In this document: piece by piece, positions 1-9,769 of the stretch
Position numbering within the stretch: the stretch's first letter is position 1
Layout of the letters: each line of letters opens with the position of its first letter
Assembly: GCA_022508885.1 (NCBI GenBank)
Contig: JAFLUG010000012.1
Coordinates: 1 to 34,284, forward strand
Source: Oscillospiraceae bacterium
Lineage (GTDB): Bacteria > Bacillota > Clostridia > Oscillospirales > Ruminococcaceae
Length of the DNA: 34,284 nt
Direction of reading: 5' to 3'
Translations under genes and position numbers: made by a program
The notes under the pieces: model-generated
What the model saw: only the letters and a program-made list of their open reading frames with translations
What the model was told of the DNA's origin: nothing
Databases searched by the model: none

Positions 1-5
1 ATCAT

Positions 6-80
6 TGGGGCGTCGCCAAGCGGTAAGGCAACGGACTCTGACTCCGTCATTCGGGGGTTCAAATCCCTCTGCCCCAACCA
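6..80 (+). tRNA. tRNA-Gln (anticodon CTG)
   Basis: Cloverleaf: acceptor TGGGGCG/TGCCCCA, anticodon stem-loop ACGGA-CTCTGAC-TCCGT, T-arm GGGGGTTCAAATCCCTC, encoded CCA. Confidence 0.95.
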
Positions 81-85
81 AACAA

Positions 86-113
86 AAAGCCTTGCGAAAG
101 CAAGGCTTTTTTG
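86..113 (+). terminator. Rho-independent terminator after tRNA-Gln
   Basis: AAGCCTTGC-gaaa-GCAAGGCTT followed by a T run. Confidence 0.85.
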
Positions 114-158
114 TTTGGTCGCAAGGGCTTTCGTCTGCGTCGCTTTGCGACTTGACGA

Positions 159-302
159 GCAACAGGAAGTTGCGTAGCGGACGCCAAAAGCGCGGCAGGA
201 CGCCGCGCATAAAAGCGTCCGCGTATGCTCCTTACTTGCGCGAATTTTTCCTTCGCCGACAGCCGTCGGCGATTTTGCTCGCAAAACCGGAAAAAATCGC
301 GC
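159..302. other. Multi-hairpin structured intergenic region
   Basis: GCAAC/GTTGC (159-173); nested GCGGACGC/GCGTCCGC (177-184/215-222) around GCGCGGC/GCCGCGC (190-196/202-208); TCGCCGAC/GTCGGCGA (253-272) inside GCGCGAATTTTTCC/GGAAAAAATCGCGC (238-251/289-302). No credible CDS. Confidence 0.5.
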
Positions 303-367
303 GGGGTTGATGCACCGCATATTAGTGGTTCTTGTCGAAAAAATTTTTTATAAAGGCTGATATAAAA

Positions 368-396
368 ATGCTCTCGCTGTGTGAGGGCATTTTTTA
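368..396 (+). terminator. Rho-independent terminator-like hairpin
   Basis: ATGCTCTC / GAGGGCAT stem followed by TTTTTT. Confidence 0.65.
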
Positions 397-530
397 TGGT
401 CGCAAATGGCTGTTTTTGGTGAAATCGGCTGGTTTTTATTGTCAACTATATACTATTTGAATTCGGGGCATTTAGTATAATTGCACAAAAAACTCGTTGA
501 AAAATCGGCGGTTATTTTGTGGCAAATACC

Positions 531-559
531 TTGACAAAAACGTATTTTTCGGGTATCAT
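531..559 (+). promoter_or_regulatory. Sigma-A promoter for the pectate lyase gene
   Basis: TTGACA - 17 bp - TATCAT. Confidence 0.7.
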
Positions 560-629
560 TAAAGATGAGATAGTTTTCGATATGGGATAGCTGTAACCTT
601 TCGAAAACAATAATGAGAAGGAGGATTTT

Positions 630-3600
630 ATGAAAACCAAAAGCACAAACAGGTTTGTCTCTATGCTTCTGGCGCTGATAATGCTGCTGACGTGCGTTTC
701 GTTCAGCCCGCTTTCGTTCAGTGCTAAGGCAGCGGACGATAATGTCCATACCTTTTTGTCAAGCGAAGTGGCTACAAAACTCAGTAGCATAGCTTATGGT
801 ACTAAGGGCATGGGTAAAAGTGAAGGCGAGTCAGTCGCATGGGACGATTATTTCACACTTTGGATTAACAAGAACATGTATTTTGAAGGCTCTGGTACTC
901 AGACGTTTGAGGACGGAGACCTCTCTAAGCCGAGACTTGCTCTCGGCGGTACAGGTAGTGTTAGTAGTAAGAAGGCGTTGCTGTCTTTTGAAACCGGCGG
1001 TGCGGCTACAATTGAAATATGGTGGCAATCAGGCGGAGCAGGTCGTCAAATGGTTTTGATGGATTCAAGCGGCGGCCAGGTTGGCGACAATAAAACTAAT
1101 GAAGCAAATCTTGCTTCAGGTAGTGTGGCTCCTATTACTACATTTGAAGTTGAGGATGCCGGTACATACTATCTTGGTTCTACTGATAGCAGTAACTATA
1201 TCTACAAGGTAGTAGTCACCGAAGGAAGCAATACTCCTTCCGGCGATGTATACGATTTCGACGCGGGAGAGCTTGCGACAAATACAAGCGGATATACCGA
1301 GGTAGGAACGCAAGTATCCAAGAATGGGTATTTTACATTACATTATATAAGCGGAACAAAGGTTGAAGAAAAGAGTTTCAGCGGTTTTGCCCCTGGCGAC
1401 ACATTCTCGTCAACAAAGCGCATCAACTTCAGCAAAGCTTCGACCTATGGCGCCGGCGGAGAATTTGTTGAATTTAAAACAACAAAAGCCGGAGAGGTAG
1501 CGGTTTACTGGCAGTCCGGCGACGTAGGTAGAACAATCCAGCTTTACTGCGTGGAAGACGGTCAGGTCGTTGACGAGACCGCGGGCGCGGCAAGCAAGGA
1601 TTTCAGAACGATCTCTTACTTCAATGTTCAAGCAGGCAAGACCTATTACATAGGTAATGGCTCCAACAAGAACTATATTTTCAGAATCGTTGTTACTGAG
1701 GGATTAACTGAAATACCTCGCGACGATTGGAGCACAGTGGCGCTCCCCGAAGTGACCGCCGCTGCTCAGGACGGAAACGATATCAACGTTACTGTAACCG
1801 CTTTAGTTGACAAAATAAAAGGCGGCGATTCGGTAACCGTTACAATGACAGGCGGCGAGAAGCCGGAAGAGAAGACTTCTTCAGCTAAATCCGGCACACA
1901 CTCGTTTAAGTTTACTCCCACCGCTTCGGGTACATACACCTTTACGGCTGCTCTGTCCCGTAAGGCGGATGATAACGGCACATACGAGGACAAGGTAGGT
2001 ACTGTGACCAAGTCGGTCAATTTTGTACTTCCTCTCGCAAAGCCCACCATCGCCAGAGCGTTAAGCAAAGGCGAAGGCGCGGTCGAGGTAGTATGGAGCG
2101 CGGTCAAAGAAGCTGAGTCCTATACTGTAACCGCGTATGACAGCACAGGCGCTGTAGCTAAGACCGTACCCGGCATCACTAAGACAACAGCCATTGTTGA
2201 CGGTCTTACTGTAAACGAGAAATATACTTTCGTTGTAACCGCGGTTCGCGGCGCTGATACATCTGACTCCGCGGCGTCCGACGAAGTACTTGTTACTCCG
2301 ACCGCGCAGACCCCGTGGATCTACAACTATTTCGGTTCGCCCGGTAAGGATAAGATGTCCGATCCCAAATACTGCGGCTATACAGAAAACGCAGACGGAA
2401 GCGTTACCGTATGGTCTGAGAACGACGGCGGAAAGGTAACCAACAGCTCTTACGACGGTTACGCGCTGTATTATACTATATTCCCCAGCAACAAGAACTT
2501 TACGTTACGCGCTAAGGTTCATGTTGACGCTGTTAAGATCGGCACACAGGAAGGTTTAGGACTTATAGCCCTTGACCATATGCCTGAAAAGGGTCTTAAC
2601 AATCAGTTTACAAACAAGTATCTTCTGACAGCTTCCAAGCACAACTATTACTGGAACGAGGAAGAGGAGACATTTGACGAGAATAAGCTCGGCGCAATGT
2701 ACACCATGAACCTCGGCATCTGCACCTACTATAAGGGCGGCTTCACAAGCTACGCACAGACCCAGGGCGCAAGCGCATTCCCTGACGGCGTAACATCCTA
2801 TCCGATGGACTCTACCGCGGTTAAGAAAAACAAGCCAGCAGGCGGCACTTATAACATAATCGGCAACAGCACCGGTTCCGGTGGTGAGCAGATCGATAAT
2901 TTAACCGATTTCATGCTTGAGATCCAGAAGAACAACACCGGTTATTTCATGTCGTATTACACCAGCGACGGAACTCTCATATACACGAAGAAATTCTACG
3001 ACACCAACGCGCTCAGCTATACCGATCCCGATAACGTTTATGTCGGCTTCTTCGCGGCAAGAAACGCGCGCGCGACATTCACGGTTGACAAGTATGAGAT
3101 AATCGATCCCGCTGATGACGCTCCCGCAGAGGAAAGACCTACCAAGAAGATTGTTCCCAAGGTAACGATCACTTCCGGTTCTAACGCCAACTCGAGAAAT
3201 TATACTCTTCTCGTTGAGGCCAACGTTGCCGGAACAGCTTATGTTACCAGAGGCGGAAAGGTAGTTGCTGAGGGAATCCAGCTCAGCGGCGATAAGGAAT
3301 ATGTATCTATTCCTGTTCCGGTTTTGAACGGTACGAATGTTATTACAGTTCACTTCACACCCGATCCCGATCAGGTGCTCCCTGAGTATACCGAGCTTTC
3401 TTCGACCGAAACTGTTGATAAATCGATAAACGTTAATTATACCGAGCAGTTTATCGGACGCACCAACCTGTATGTATCTCCCAAAGGCTCGTCGAGCGGC
3501 AAGGGTACAAAGGGCTCGCCTATTGATATCTACACTGCGGTTAAAGTTGCAAGACCCGGACAGACGATCATTCTCATGGAGGGTACTTACAAACTCGAAA

Positions 3601-4904
3601 AGCAGGTTCTTATCGATCGTGGAATGGACGGTACTTCTCTTGAGGAGCCGATCTATATGATCGTAGATCCCAGCGCCAAAACACGTCCCGTATTCGACTT
3701 CCAGAATGAAGCGGCGGGCATAAGGCTTGCCGGAAGCTACTGGTATATCCAGGGCTTTGATATTACAAAATCAACTGCACAGGGTCTTATAGTGTCCGGT
3801 AATTACAACGTTGTTGATGATGTTGAGGCCTATAGAAACTCAAACACTGGTATCGCTATCAACGCGTATAAGAATTCCGATGATCCTCGTTCATACTGGC
3901 CTCGTAACAACCTTATCCTCAACTGTGCATCACATGACAACATGGATGCCGCTATGGAAGACGCAGACGGATTTACGGCTAAGCTTACATGCGGTGCCGA
4001 TAACGTATTTGACGGCTGTGTAGCGTATAACAATATCGACGACGGTTGGGATCTGTATTCAAAAGTTTCGACCGGTCCTATTGAACCTGTCACTATCAGA
4101 AACTGCGTTGCGTATAACAACGGTTTCGTTAGTGGAGGCGATGGAACAGGTGAAGGAAACGGATTTAAGATGGGCGGAGAAAACCTTTCGGTTAAGCATA
4201 TGATCGAGAACTCTGTGGCCTTTGACAACAGGGGAAGCGGTTTCACCTGCAACAACGATCCTTCCATCATTATTAAAAACTGCACATCTTATAATAACAA
4301 CAAGAACCTCAACCTTTCTACGAGCACGACTAACACCGATTTTGTTGTAACCGGATTCATCTCATTCAGTGATAACGGTAAGACATCGGTCGACACCCGC
4401 AACTTAAAGGGTACTCAGGTAACATCCGATGTTGAAAACAACACCAACTGGTTCTGGGACGGCTCTAAGAGCCTGAGAGGCACCGGTGCACGCAGCTTTG
4501 AAGACGCTGAGATCACGGCGGCATCGTTCGAGTCGCTTACGTTCAATGGCAGCATCGCTCGCTATGACGACGGAAAGATCAATATGGAGAAATTCCTTCA
4601 GCTTGTCGGCGCAGCAGGTCCCGGCCCGGGCGCGTATTTCGACGGCACAGATGATACCGGTACAGCATCTAAGGTCATTGAGATAGTTGCTGACGGATCA
4701 GTTTCTTCCGGAGGCGACAGCAGCGACAATGGTTCCGGCTCCGGCTCAGGTTCCGGTTCTGGTTCCGGTTCGTCCAATTCTTCAAACAATACAAATGAGC
4801 CTTCGCCTCCTACCGGCGTAGAGTTTACATTTGTAATATTCGCGGTTGTAATCTCCGCGGCTGCTGCTCTCGTTCTCTTCAAAAAGCGCAGAAGCAGCAA
4901 GTAA
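630..4904 (+). CDS. Secreted multidomain right-handed beta-helix polysaccharide lyase (PL9-like pectate lyase), with two N-terminal repeats, an Fn3-like module and a C-terminal membrane anchor
   Basis: RBS aaggagg; signal peptide MKTKSTNRFVSMLLALIMLLTCVSF; PL9-type stretch 'DADGFTAKLTCGADNVFDGCVAYNNIDDGWDLYSK' and 'GNGFKMGGENLSVKH'; Gly/Ser linker, then SPPTG, hydrophobic helix and KKRR tail. Confidence 0.88.
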   Translation: MKTKSTNRFVSMLLALIMLLTCVSFSPLSFSAKAADDNVHTFLSSEVATKLSSIAYGTKGMGKSEGESVAWDDYFTLWINKNMYFEGSGTQTFEDGDLSKPRLALGGTGSVSSKKALLSFETGGAATIEIWWQSGGAGRQMVLMDSSGGQVGDNKTNEANLASGSVAPITTFEVEDAGTYYLGSTDSSNYIYKVVVTEGSNTPSGDVYDFDAGELATNTSGYTEVGTQVSKNGYFTLHYISGTKVEEKSFSGFAPGDTFSSTKRINFSKASTYGAGGEFVEFKTTKAGEVAVYWQSGDVGRTIQLYCVEDGQVVDETAGAASKDFRTISYFNVQAGKTYYIGNGSNKNYIFRIVVTEGLTEIPRDDWSTVALPEVTAAAQDGNDINVTVTALVDKIKGGDSVTVTMTGGEKPEEKTSSAKSGTHSFKFTPTASGTYTFTAALSRKADDNGTYEDKVGTVTKSVNFVLPLAKPTIARALSKGEGAVEVVWSAVKEAESYTVTAYDSTGAVAKTVPGITKTTAIVDGLTVNEKYTFVVTAVRGADTSDSAASDEVLVTPTAQTPWIYNYFGSPGKDKMSDPKYCGYTENADGSVTVWSENDGGKVTNSSYDGYALYYTIFPSNKNFTLRAKVHVDAVKIGTQEGLGLIALDHMPEKGLNNQFTNKYLLTASKHNYYWNEEEETFDENKLGAMYTMNLGICTYYKGGFTSYAQTQGASAFPDGVTSYPMDSTAVKKNKPAGGTYNIIGNSTGSGGEQIDNLTDFMLEIQKNNTGYFMSYYTSDGTLIYTKKFYDTNALSYTDPDNVYVGFFAARNARATFTVDKYEIIDPADDAPAEERPTKKIVPKVTITSGSNANSRNYTLLVEANVAGTAYVTRGGKVVAEGIQLSGDKEYVSIPVPVLNGTNVITVHFTPDPDQVLPEYTELSSTETVDKSINVNYTEQFIGRTNLYVSPKGSSSGKGTKGSPIDIYTAVKVARPGQTIILMEGTYKLEKQVLIDRGMDGTSLEEPIYMIVDPSAKTRPVFDFQNEAAGIRLAGSYWYIQGFDITKSTAQGLIVSGNYNVVDDVEAYRNSNTGIAINAYKNSDDPRSYWPRNNLILNCASHDNMDAAMEDADGFTAKLTCGADNVFDGCVAYNNIDDGWDLYSKVSTGPIEPVTIRNCVAYNNGFVSGGDGTGEGNGFKMGGENLSVKHMIENSVAFDNRGSGFTCNNDPSIIIKNCTSYNNNKNLNLSTSTTNTDFVVTGFISFSDNGKTSVDTRNLKGTQVTSDVENNTNWFWDGSKSLRGTGARSFEDAEITAASFESLTFNGSIARYDDGKINMEKFLQLVGAAGPGPGAYFDGTDDTGTASKVIEIVADGSVSSGGDSSDNGSGSGSGSGSGSGSSNSSNNTNEPSPPTGVEFTFVIFAVVISAAAALVLFKKRRSSK
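4733..4776 (+). repeat. Ser-Gly coding microsatellite (GGTTCC/GGCTCC hexamers)
   Basis: Translates as GSGSGSGSGSGSGS linker before the C-terminal anchor. Confidence 0.85.
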
Positions 4905-4934
4905 GCGAAAAACGCTTAAGGCAAAATAAAATTG

Positions 4935-4964
4935 ACCGCGTCTCGTAAGAGACGCGGTTTTTTG
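4935..4964 (+). terminator. Rho-independent terminator of the pectate lyase gene
   Basis: ACCGCGTCTC-gtaa-GAGACGCGGT followed by TTTTTT. Confidence 0.9.
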
Positions 4965-4966
4965 CG

Positions 4967-4997
4967 CAAAATAAACGGGAGTGTATAAAACTCCCGT
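4967..4997 (-). terminator. Rho-independent terminator of glmS
   Basis: Minus sense ACGGGAG...CTCCCGT followed by a T-rich tail. Confidence 0.7.
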
Positions 4998-5003
4998 TGT
5001 CGG

Positions 5004-6830
5004 TTATTCTGTTGTGACTGATTTCGCGAGATTTCGCGGCTTGTCGGGGTCGTTTCCGCGCAGAACGCTTGTGTAATAGGAAATAAGCTGAAGCGCGCAT
5101 ACTGTCGGCAGCGGCAAAAGCATATCGGGCAGGAGCGTGTTGACGTCAAAGCGCAGATCGACGGTGTTTTCGGAAAACTCGGTCTCCTTTCGGCAAAGCG
5201 CGATTATAAAGGCGCCTCGCGCCTTCACCTCTTCCATATTGCTGATAGTCTTTGCTATAATATGAGACTGTGTCGCTACGGTAATAACGGGGATATTGTC
5301 CTCGATAAGCGAGATAGTGCCGTGCTTAAGCTCTCCCGCGGCATAAGCCTCGCTGTGAATATAGGTTATTTCCTTTAGCTTGAGCGAGCCTTCAAGAGAC
5401 AGGGCATAGTCAAACCCTCGCCCGATAAAAAACAGTTTTTCAACATTAACAAGCCTTGAAGCGATAAACTGACACTCGCTGCTTCTTTCAATAACGTCCG
5501 ATATAGCCTTTGGAGCAAGCTCTATTTCACTCGTAAGCTTTTTAAGCTCGTCAAGGGAGATTTTCCCTCTCACATACGCGAATCTGAACGCAAGCAGATA
5601 CATAACCGTAATCTGAACCATGTACGCCTTTGTACTCGCAACGGCAATTTCCGGACCCGCAAGCGTATGAATGCACATATCCGCCGCACGCGCTATCGCT
5701 GAGTATTTGACGTTTACGACCGCGAGAGTTTTAGCTCCTCTTTCCTTCGCAAGCTCAAGTCCCGCCTTTGTGTCGGCGGTCTCGCCGCTCTGCGAGATAA
5801 GAATGACCAGATCGCCCTCTCCGACTATCGGTTCCATATATCGAAACTCGCTCGCGACTTCGACGGTTACGGGAACCCGCGCGAGTTTTTCGATAGCGTA
5901 TCTCGCTACAATTCCCGCGTGCATCGCAGTTCCGCAGGCGACGATGAAAACACGGCTGACGTCCTTTAAAAGCTCGTCGGAAATCCCGCACGGCGAAAAA
6001 TCCGGAACACCGTCCTTTACAATATCGTCAAGCGTTTTCTTTACAACATCGGGCTGTTCATGAATTTCTTTCAGCATAAAATGCGGAAAGCCGCATTTCT
6101 GCGCCTGCTCGACGTCCCATTCGGCAAGCTGCGTTTCTTTGCTGACAGGCATTCCGTGGGCGTCAAAATAGCTTGCTCCGCTTTCACGCATACAAACTAT
6201 CTCGCTGTCCTCAAGCAGAACATATTTCTTTGTGTATTTCAAAAAAGCGGGAATGTCGCTGGCAATGAAATATTCGCCCTCGCCCTCGCCGACAATAAGC
6301 GGGCTTTGCTTTCTTACGGCGTATACCCTGTCGGGAAAGTCCTTAAAAAGAATTCCCAGCGCAAAGCTTCCCTTAAGTTCTTTCATTGTTTCGGTTATCG
6401 CCTTGAGGGGATTGCGCTCGGAATAGTAGTAATCAAGCAGACACGCCGCAACCTCGCTGTCAGTCTGGCTTACAAACGTATAGCCCTGTTCGCTGAGAAA
6501 AGTTTTTAACTCGTTGTAGTTTTCAATTATACCGTTATGTACTATCGTGACCCTGCCGTTTGAGTGCGGATGGGAGTTTACGTCGGACGGCTCGCCGTGC
6601 GTTGCCCAGCGGGTGTGTCCTATTCCGCAAATACCGTTCGGACTGCCCTCTTTTTCGAGCTTTTCGCGCATACATGAAAGCTTTCCGCGTGTCTTAACGG
6701 TTTTAATAGTTCCATTTTCAAACACGGCTATACCCGCGCTGTCATAGCCTCTGTATTCAAGCTTTTCGAGCCCCTCCATGAGAACCTCGGTGCAGCTGCG
6801 CCTGCCCAGATATCCGACAATTCCGCACAC
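5004..6830 (-). CDS. glmS: Glutamine--fructose-6-phosphate aminotransferase (isomerizing)
   Basis: MCGIVGYLGRR N-terminal nucleophile Cys, 'GHTRWATHGEPSDVNSHPH', SIS domains, C-terminal 'LAKSVTTE'. Start codon is GTG with RBS aaggggga. Confidence 0.97.
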   Translation of the reverse strand: MCGIVGYLGRRSCTEVLMEGLEKLEYRGYDSAGIAVFENGTIKTVKTRGKLSCMREKLEKEGSPNGICGIGHTRWATHGEPSDVNSHPHSNGRVTIVHNGIIENYNELKTFLSEQGYTFVSQTDSEVAACLLDYYYSERNPLKAITETMKELKGSFALGILFKDFPDRVYAVRKQSPLIVGEGEGEYFIASDIPAFLKYTKKYVLLEDSEIVCMRESGASYFDAHGMPVSKETQLAEWDVEQAQKCGFPHFMLKEIHEQPDVVKKTLDDIVKDGVPDFSPCGISDELLKDVSRVFIVACGTAMHAGIVARYAIEKLARVPVTVEVASEFRYMEPIVGEGDLVILISQSGETADTKAGLELAKERGAKTLAVVNVKYSAIARAADMCIHTLAGPEIAVASTKAYMVQITVMYLLAFRFAYVRGKISLDELKKLTSEIELAPKAISDVIERSSECQFIASRLVNVEKLFFIGRGFDYALSLEGSLKLKEITYIHSEAYAAGELKHGTISLIEDNIPVITVATQSHIIAKTISNMEEVKARGAFIIALCRKETEFSENTVDLRFDVNTLLPDMLLPLPTVCALQLISYYTSVLRGNDPDKPRNLAKSVTTE

Positions 6831-6882
6831 AGTATATTTCCCCCTTGCGTATAATATATTCTATTCTATTCTCACAGATTTA

Positions 6883-6911
6883 ATTATATCACGAAAGACG
6901 GTAAAAGTCAA
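6883..6911 (-). promoter_or_regulatory. Sigma-A promoter of glmS
   Basis: Minus sense TTGACT - 17 bp - TATAAT. Confidence 0.75.
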
Positions 6912-6941
6912 TAACCGCAACATCATGAATATGCTATACCA

Positions 6942-6975
6942 AAAATCAAAGCGCCGATAATTTTTATCGGCGCTT
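6942..6975 (-). terminator. Rho-independent terminator of the alanine symporter gene
   Basis: Minus sense AAGCGCCGATAA-aaa-TTATCGGCGCTT followed by TGATTTTT. Confidence 0.85.
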
Positions 6976-6981
6976 AAAAGC

Positions 6982-8550
6982 TTATTTAACCGTTTCCTGC
7001 ATGGCTTCCATTTCTTCCAATACTTCAAGCTCCACGTCCTTTGCGTGTTCCGCCTGAATTTCGGGATCGAATGAAAGCACAGGCTCTACGTTCTTATGCT
7101 TTATGCGGCGGTCGATATAGTTCTTTGTTATTTTCATGACCACCGGCAGCAGCGCAATAACGCCGATGAGGTTGGGGATCATCATAAGTCCGTTGAAGGT
7201 GTCCGAGATATCCCACGCAAGGGACGAAGTCATGACTGCGCCGGAAATTATCATAAGCACAAAGAAGACCTTATAGCCCTTTGCCGCTTTGAGTCCGAAC
7301 AGATATTCAAACGACTTCGAGCCGTAATGCGACCATCCTACGACAGTAGTAAACGCAAACAGCAGCAGCGCGATGGAAATAAATATGCTTCCGAACTGTC
7401 CGAATACGTTCGCGAAAGAGTCCGCGACAAGCGTCGCGTCGTCTGTACCCTCGGCGACCGCGCCCGTAGCAAGGTCGATATTGCCGCTTGACATAACCAC
7501 CAGCGCCGTCATAGTACATACTACGATAGTATCCGCGAATACCTCGAAAATGCCCCACATACCCTGCTTTACAGGCTCTCTTACGTTAGACGCCGAGTGT
7601 ACCATGACCGACGAGCCAAGACCCGCCTCGTTTGAAAAAACGCCGCGCTTAAAGCCTTGTATAATTGTTTTCATCGCGATGCCAACGCCTCCGCCGACTA
7701 CCGCGGGAGCAGTAAACGCAAACTTAAAGATCGCCGCAAACATATCGCCGATCAAAGTTATATGTACGCAGATAATTACAAGACAGCCCAGAACGTACGC
7801 TATCGCCATAAACGGAATTACCTTTTCCGCAAACGAGGCTATTCTGCTGAGTCCGCCGAGAATGATAAGTCCGGCTAAGATCATCAGTACAACTCCGACA
7901 ATGATCGACGTCCATTTTACATCGCCGAAAGCATAGCCCAAGTCAAGATTGCTGAGGATAGCGGAGTCAAGGTTTATGACGATCTTATTTATCTGACCCA
8001 TGTTTCCGATTCCAAACGACGCCAGAACCGCGAAAACCGCAAACATCACAGCTAAGACCTTGCCGATATACTTACAGCCCTTATAGCCGCCCAGACCGTC
8101 GCGGAGGTAGTACATCGCGCCTCCGCTCCATTCGCCCTCTTTATTCTTGCGGCGGTAGTATATTCCGAGAATGTTTTCCGAAAAGTTTGTCATCATTCCG
8201 AAAAAAGCGGCTATCCACATCCAGAAAACCGCGCCCGGTCCGCCTACGCATATTGCCGAAGAAACACCCGCGATGTTTCCTGTGCCGATGGTAGCGGCAA
8301 GAGCCGTACAAAGCGCCTGAAACTGTGAAACAGAACCGCGTCCGTCCTCGTTTTTGCGCACCTTGCTCTTTTTGGAAAACATTCCGCCGATCGTTTTCAT
8401 CCACCATTCTTTGATGTGCGTGACCTGAAAGAACTTAGTGCATACCGTAAGAATGACGCCGGCGCCGATAAGCAGGATGAGTCCTAAATTTGTCCAGACA
8501 AAGTCGTTTATAACGCCGTTTATTTCGGCAATTTTTTCTGCAATGTCCAT
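6982..8550 (-). CDS. Alanine/glycine:cation symporter, AGCS family
   Basis: Polytopic protein with AGCS stretches 'ALAATIGTGNIAGVSSAICVGGPGAVFWMWIAAFFGMMTNFSENILGIYYR' and 'FKRGVFSNEAGLGSS'. Confidence 0.95.
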   Translation of the reverse strand: MDIAEKIAEINGVINDFVWTNLGLILLIGAGVILTVCTKFFQVTHIKEWWMKTIGGMFSKKSKVRKNEDGRGSVSQFQALCTALAATIGTGNIAGVSSAICVGGPGAVFWMWIAAFFGMMTNFSENILGIYYRRKNKEGEWSGGAMYYLRDGLGGYKGCKYIGKVLAVMFAVFAVLASFGIGNMGQINKIVINLDSAILSNLDLGYAFGDVKWTSIIVGVVLMILAGLIILGGLSRIASFAEKVIPFMAIAYVLGCLVIICVHITLIGDMFAAIFKFAFTAPAVVGGGVGIAMKTIIQGFKRGVFSNEAGLGSSVMVHSASNVREPVKQGMWGIFEVFADTIVVCTMTALVVMSSGNIDLATGAVAEGTDDATLVADSFANVFGQFGSIFISIALLLFAFTTVVGWSHYGSKSFEYLFGLKAAKGYKVFFVLMIISGAVMTSSLAWDISDTFNGLMMIPNLIGVIALLPVVMKITKNYIDRRIKHKNVEPVLSFDPEIQAEHAKDVELEVLEEMEAMQETVK

Positions 8551-8582
8551 TTGTCAGTTCCTTTCATTTTAGTACAATAAAG

Positions 8583-8611
8583 ATTATATCACAATTATGC
8601 CGAATTGTCAA
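8583..8611 (-). promoter_or_regulatory. Sigma-A promoter of the alanine symporter gene
   Basis: Minus sense TTGACA - 17 bp - TATAAT. Confidence 0.8.
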
Positions 8612-8632
8612 CCCGACCGTTTTTGGGAATAA

Positions 8633-9769
8633 TTACGAATTACGCTTTGAATAATACGCGAGTACAAGCTCGGTGACTCTGTTGTAGCTTCTTACTCCGT
8701 CCTCAACTCCCTGAATGGTGATAAAGGCGTCGTTCGCGGAATGAGAAACCTCGTTTACCGTTCCCACTATCTCGTCGACGACCGTGCCTGTTCCGTGGGA
8801 GGAGTGGTCGTAGATATATCTGCTGTTAGCGGAGAGATCCGCCCGCATTCTGTCGTTGAGCAGACTGTTTGCCTCGACCCACATCTCATAGTCAAGCTCG
8901 TTTGAGCAGTAAGTAAACGCCAGCATATATCCTGAATATCTATACTCGGGATAGTCGCTGTTTATGCACGACAAAAACGCGAGGAAATTGCATTCGTTCT
9001 CAAACGCGATCCCGCGTGAATGAGCGCTTTCGTGAGCCGCCGTAACGGGAATAAGATAATCCGGCTGCGCGATATTTACGTTGCATTCCGCGAAAAACGG
9101 AAAGTACATTCCCGTGATATGCGTGTAAGACCATGCGTCGGACAGCATAACGGGCTTTTGCTTATTGACGGATGTCCACAAAAACGGATATTTTCCCACA
9201 AGCTTATCATAGCCGTTTCCCGCGCGCTTAAGCTCATTGGCGTAGCTTTCGGAGAGCTTTGTGGAGCCGTCGGCGTTTTGGTCAAGGTTTTCCGAGGCGG
9301 CTTTTGCTTCGTTTGCGAGAGTCTTGCATACTTCAAGAAGAAACTCGGCGCTTTTGGGGGAGGTGTCGAGGTCCATTGTCTTTTCAAGCGGCAGTCGGTA
9401 ATAATTCGCACCGTGACAGATCATATACATCAGACACGCAAAAGAGAGAAAACCGCAGAAAGTTTTTCCTGCCTTTAAGAGGATTTTCCTCTTTTCGGCC
9501 TTGTCTTCGCGTTTTCTTACTTTTCTGACAAGAAGAAACACAATAAGTCCCACAAGCGGCACAGCGAGGATGACCAAAAGCTCCGTAAGAGAAAAGAAGA
9601 AAAAGCTTGTTATAAATCCGACCGGTACGGTAACCGCCTTGAACAGTCCGCGTGAAAATACATATTCCGTGACCTCGGGCATAAGCGGAAGCAGCAAAAA
9701 CATAAGCGCCGCCGCGATAAAAGGAATAAAAACCCAGAATTTACGGATAATAACCGACAGTCTTTTCAT
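8633..9769 (-). CDS. DUF3810 domain-containing membrane protein with HExxH-type motif
   Basis: N-terminal TM helices, then 'YFPFFAECNVNIAQPDYLIPVTAAHESAHSRGIAFENECNFLAFLSC'. Confidence 0.82.
   Translation of the reverse strand: MKRLSVIIRKFWVFIPFIAAALMFLLLPLMPEVTEYVFSRGLFKAVTVPVGFITSFFFFSLTELLVILAVPLVGLIVFLLVRKVRKREDKAEKRKILLKAGKTFCGFLSFACLMYMICHGANYYRLPLEKTMDLDTSPKSAEFLLEVCKTLANEAKAASENLDQNADGSTKLSESYANELKRAGNGYDKLVGKYPFLWTSVNKQKPVMLSDAWSYTHITGMYFPFFAECNVNIAQPDYLIPVTAAHESAHSRGIAFENECNFLAFLSCINSDYPEYRYSGYMLAFTYCSNELDYEMWVEANSLLNDRMRADLSANSRYIYDHSSHGTGTVVDEIVGTVNEVSHSANDAFITIQGVEDGVRSYNRVTELVLAYYSKRNS

Noticed and set aside
5-445. ORFs 5-310 (+) and 59-445 (-)
   Set aside because: They overlap tRNA-Gln, its terminator and hairpin-rich sequence; composition is not protein-like.
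4733-4776. Ser-Gly hexamer run as a phase-variable tract
   Set aside because: Repeat unit is a multiple of three, so length change would not shift frame; better explained as a flexible linker.
6831-6905. glmS ribozyme upstream of glmS
   Set aside because: The inferred transcript leader is only about 45 nt, too short for the ribozyme, and no matching core was seen.
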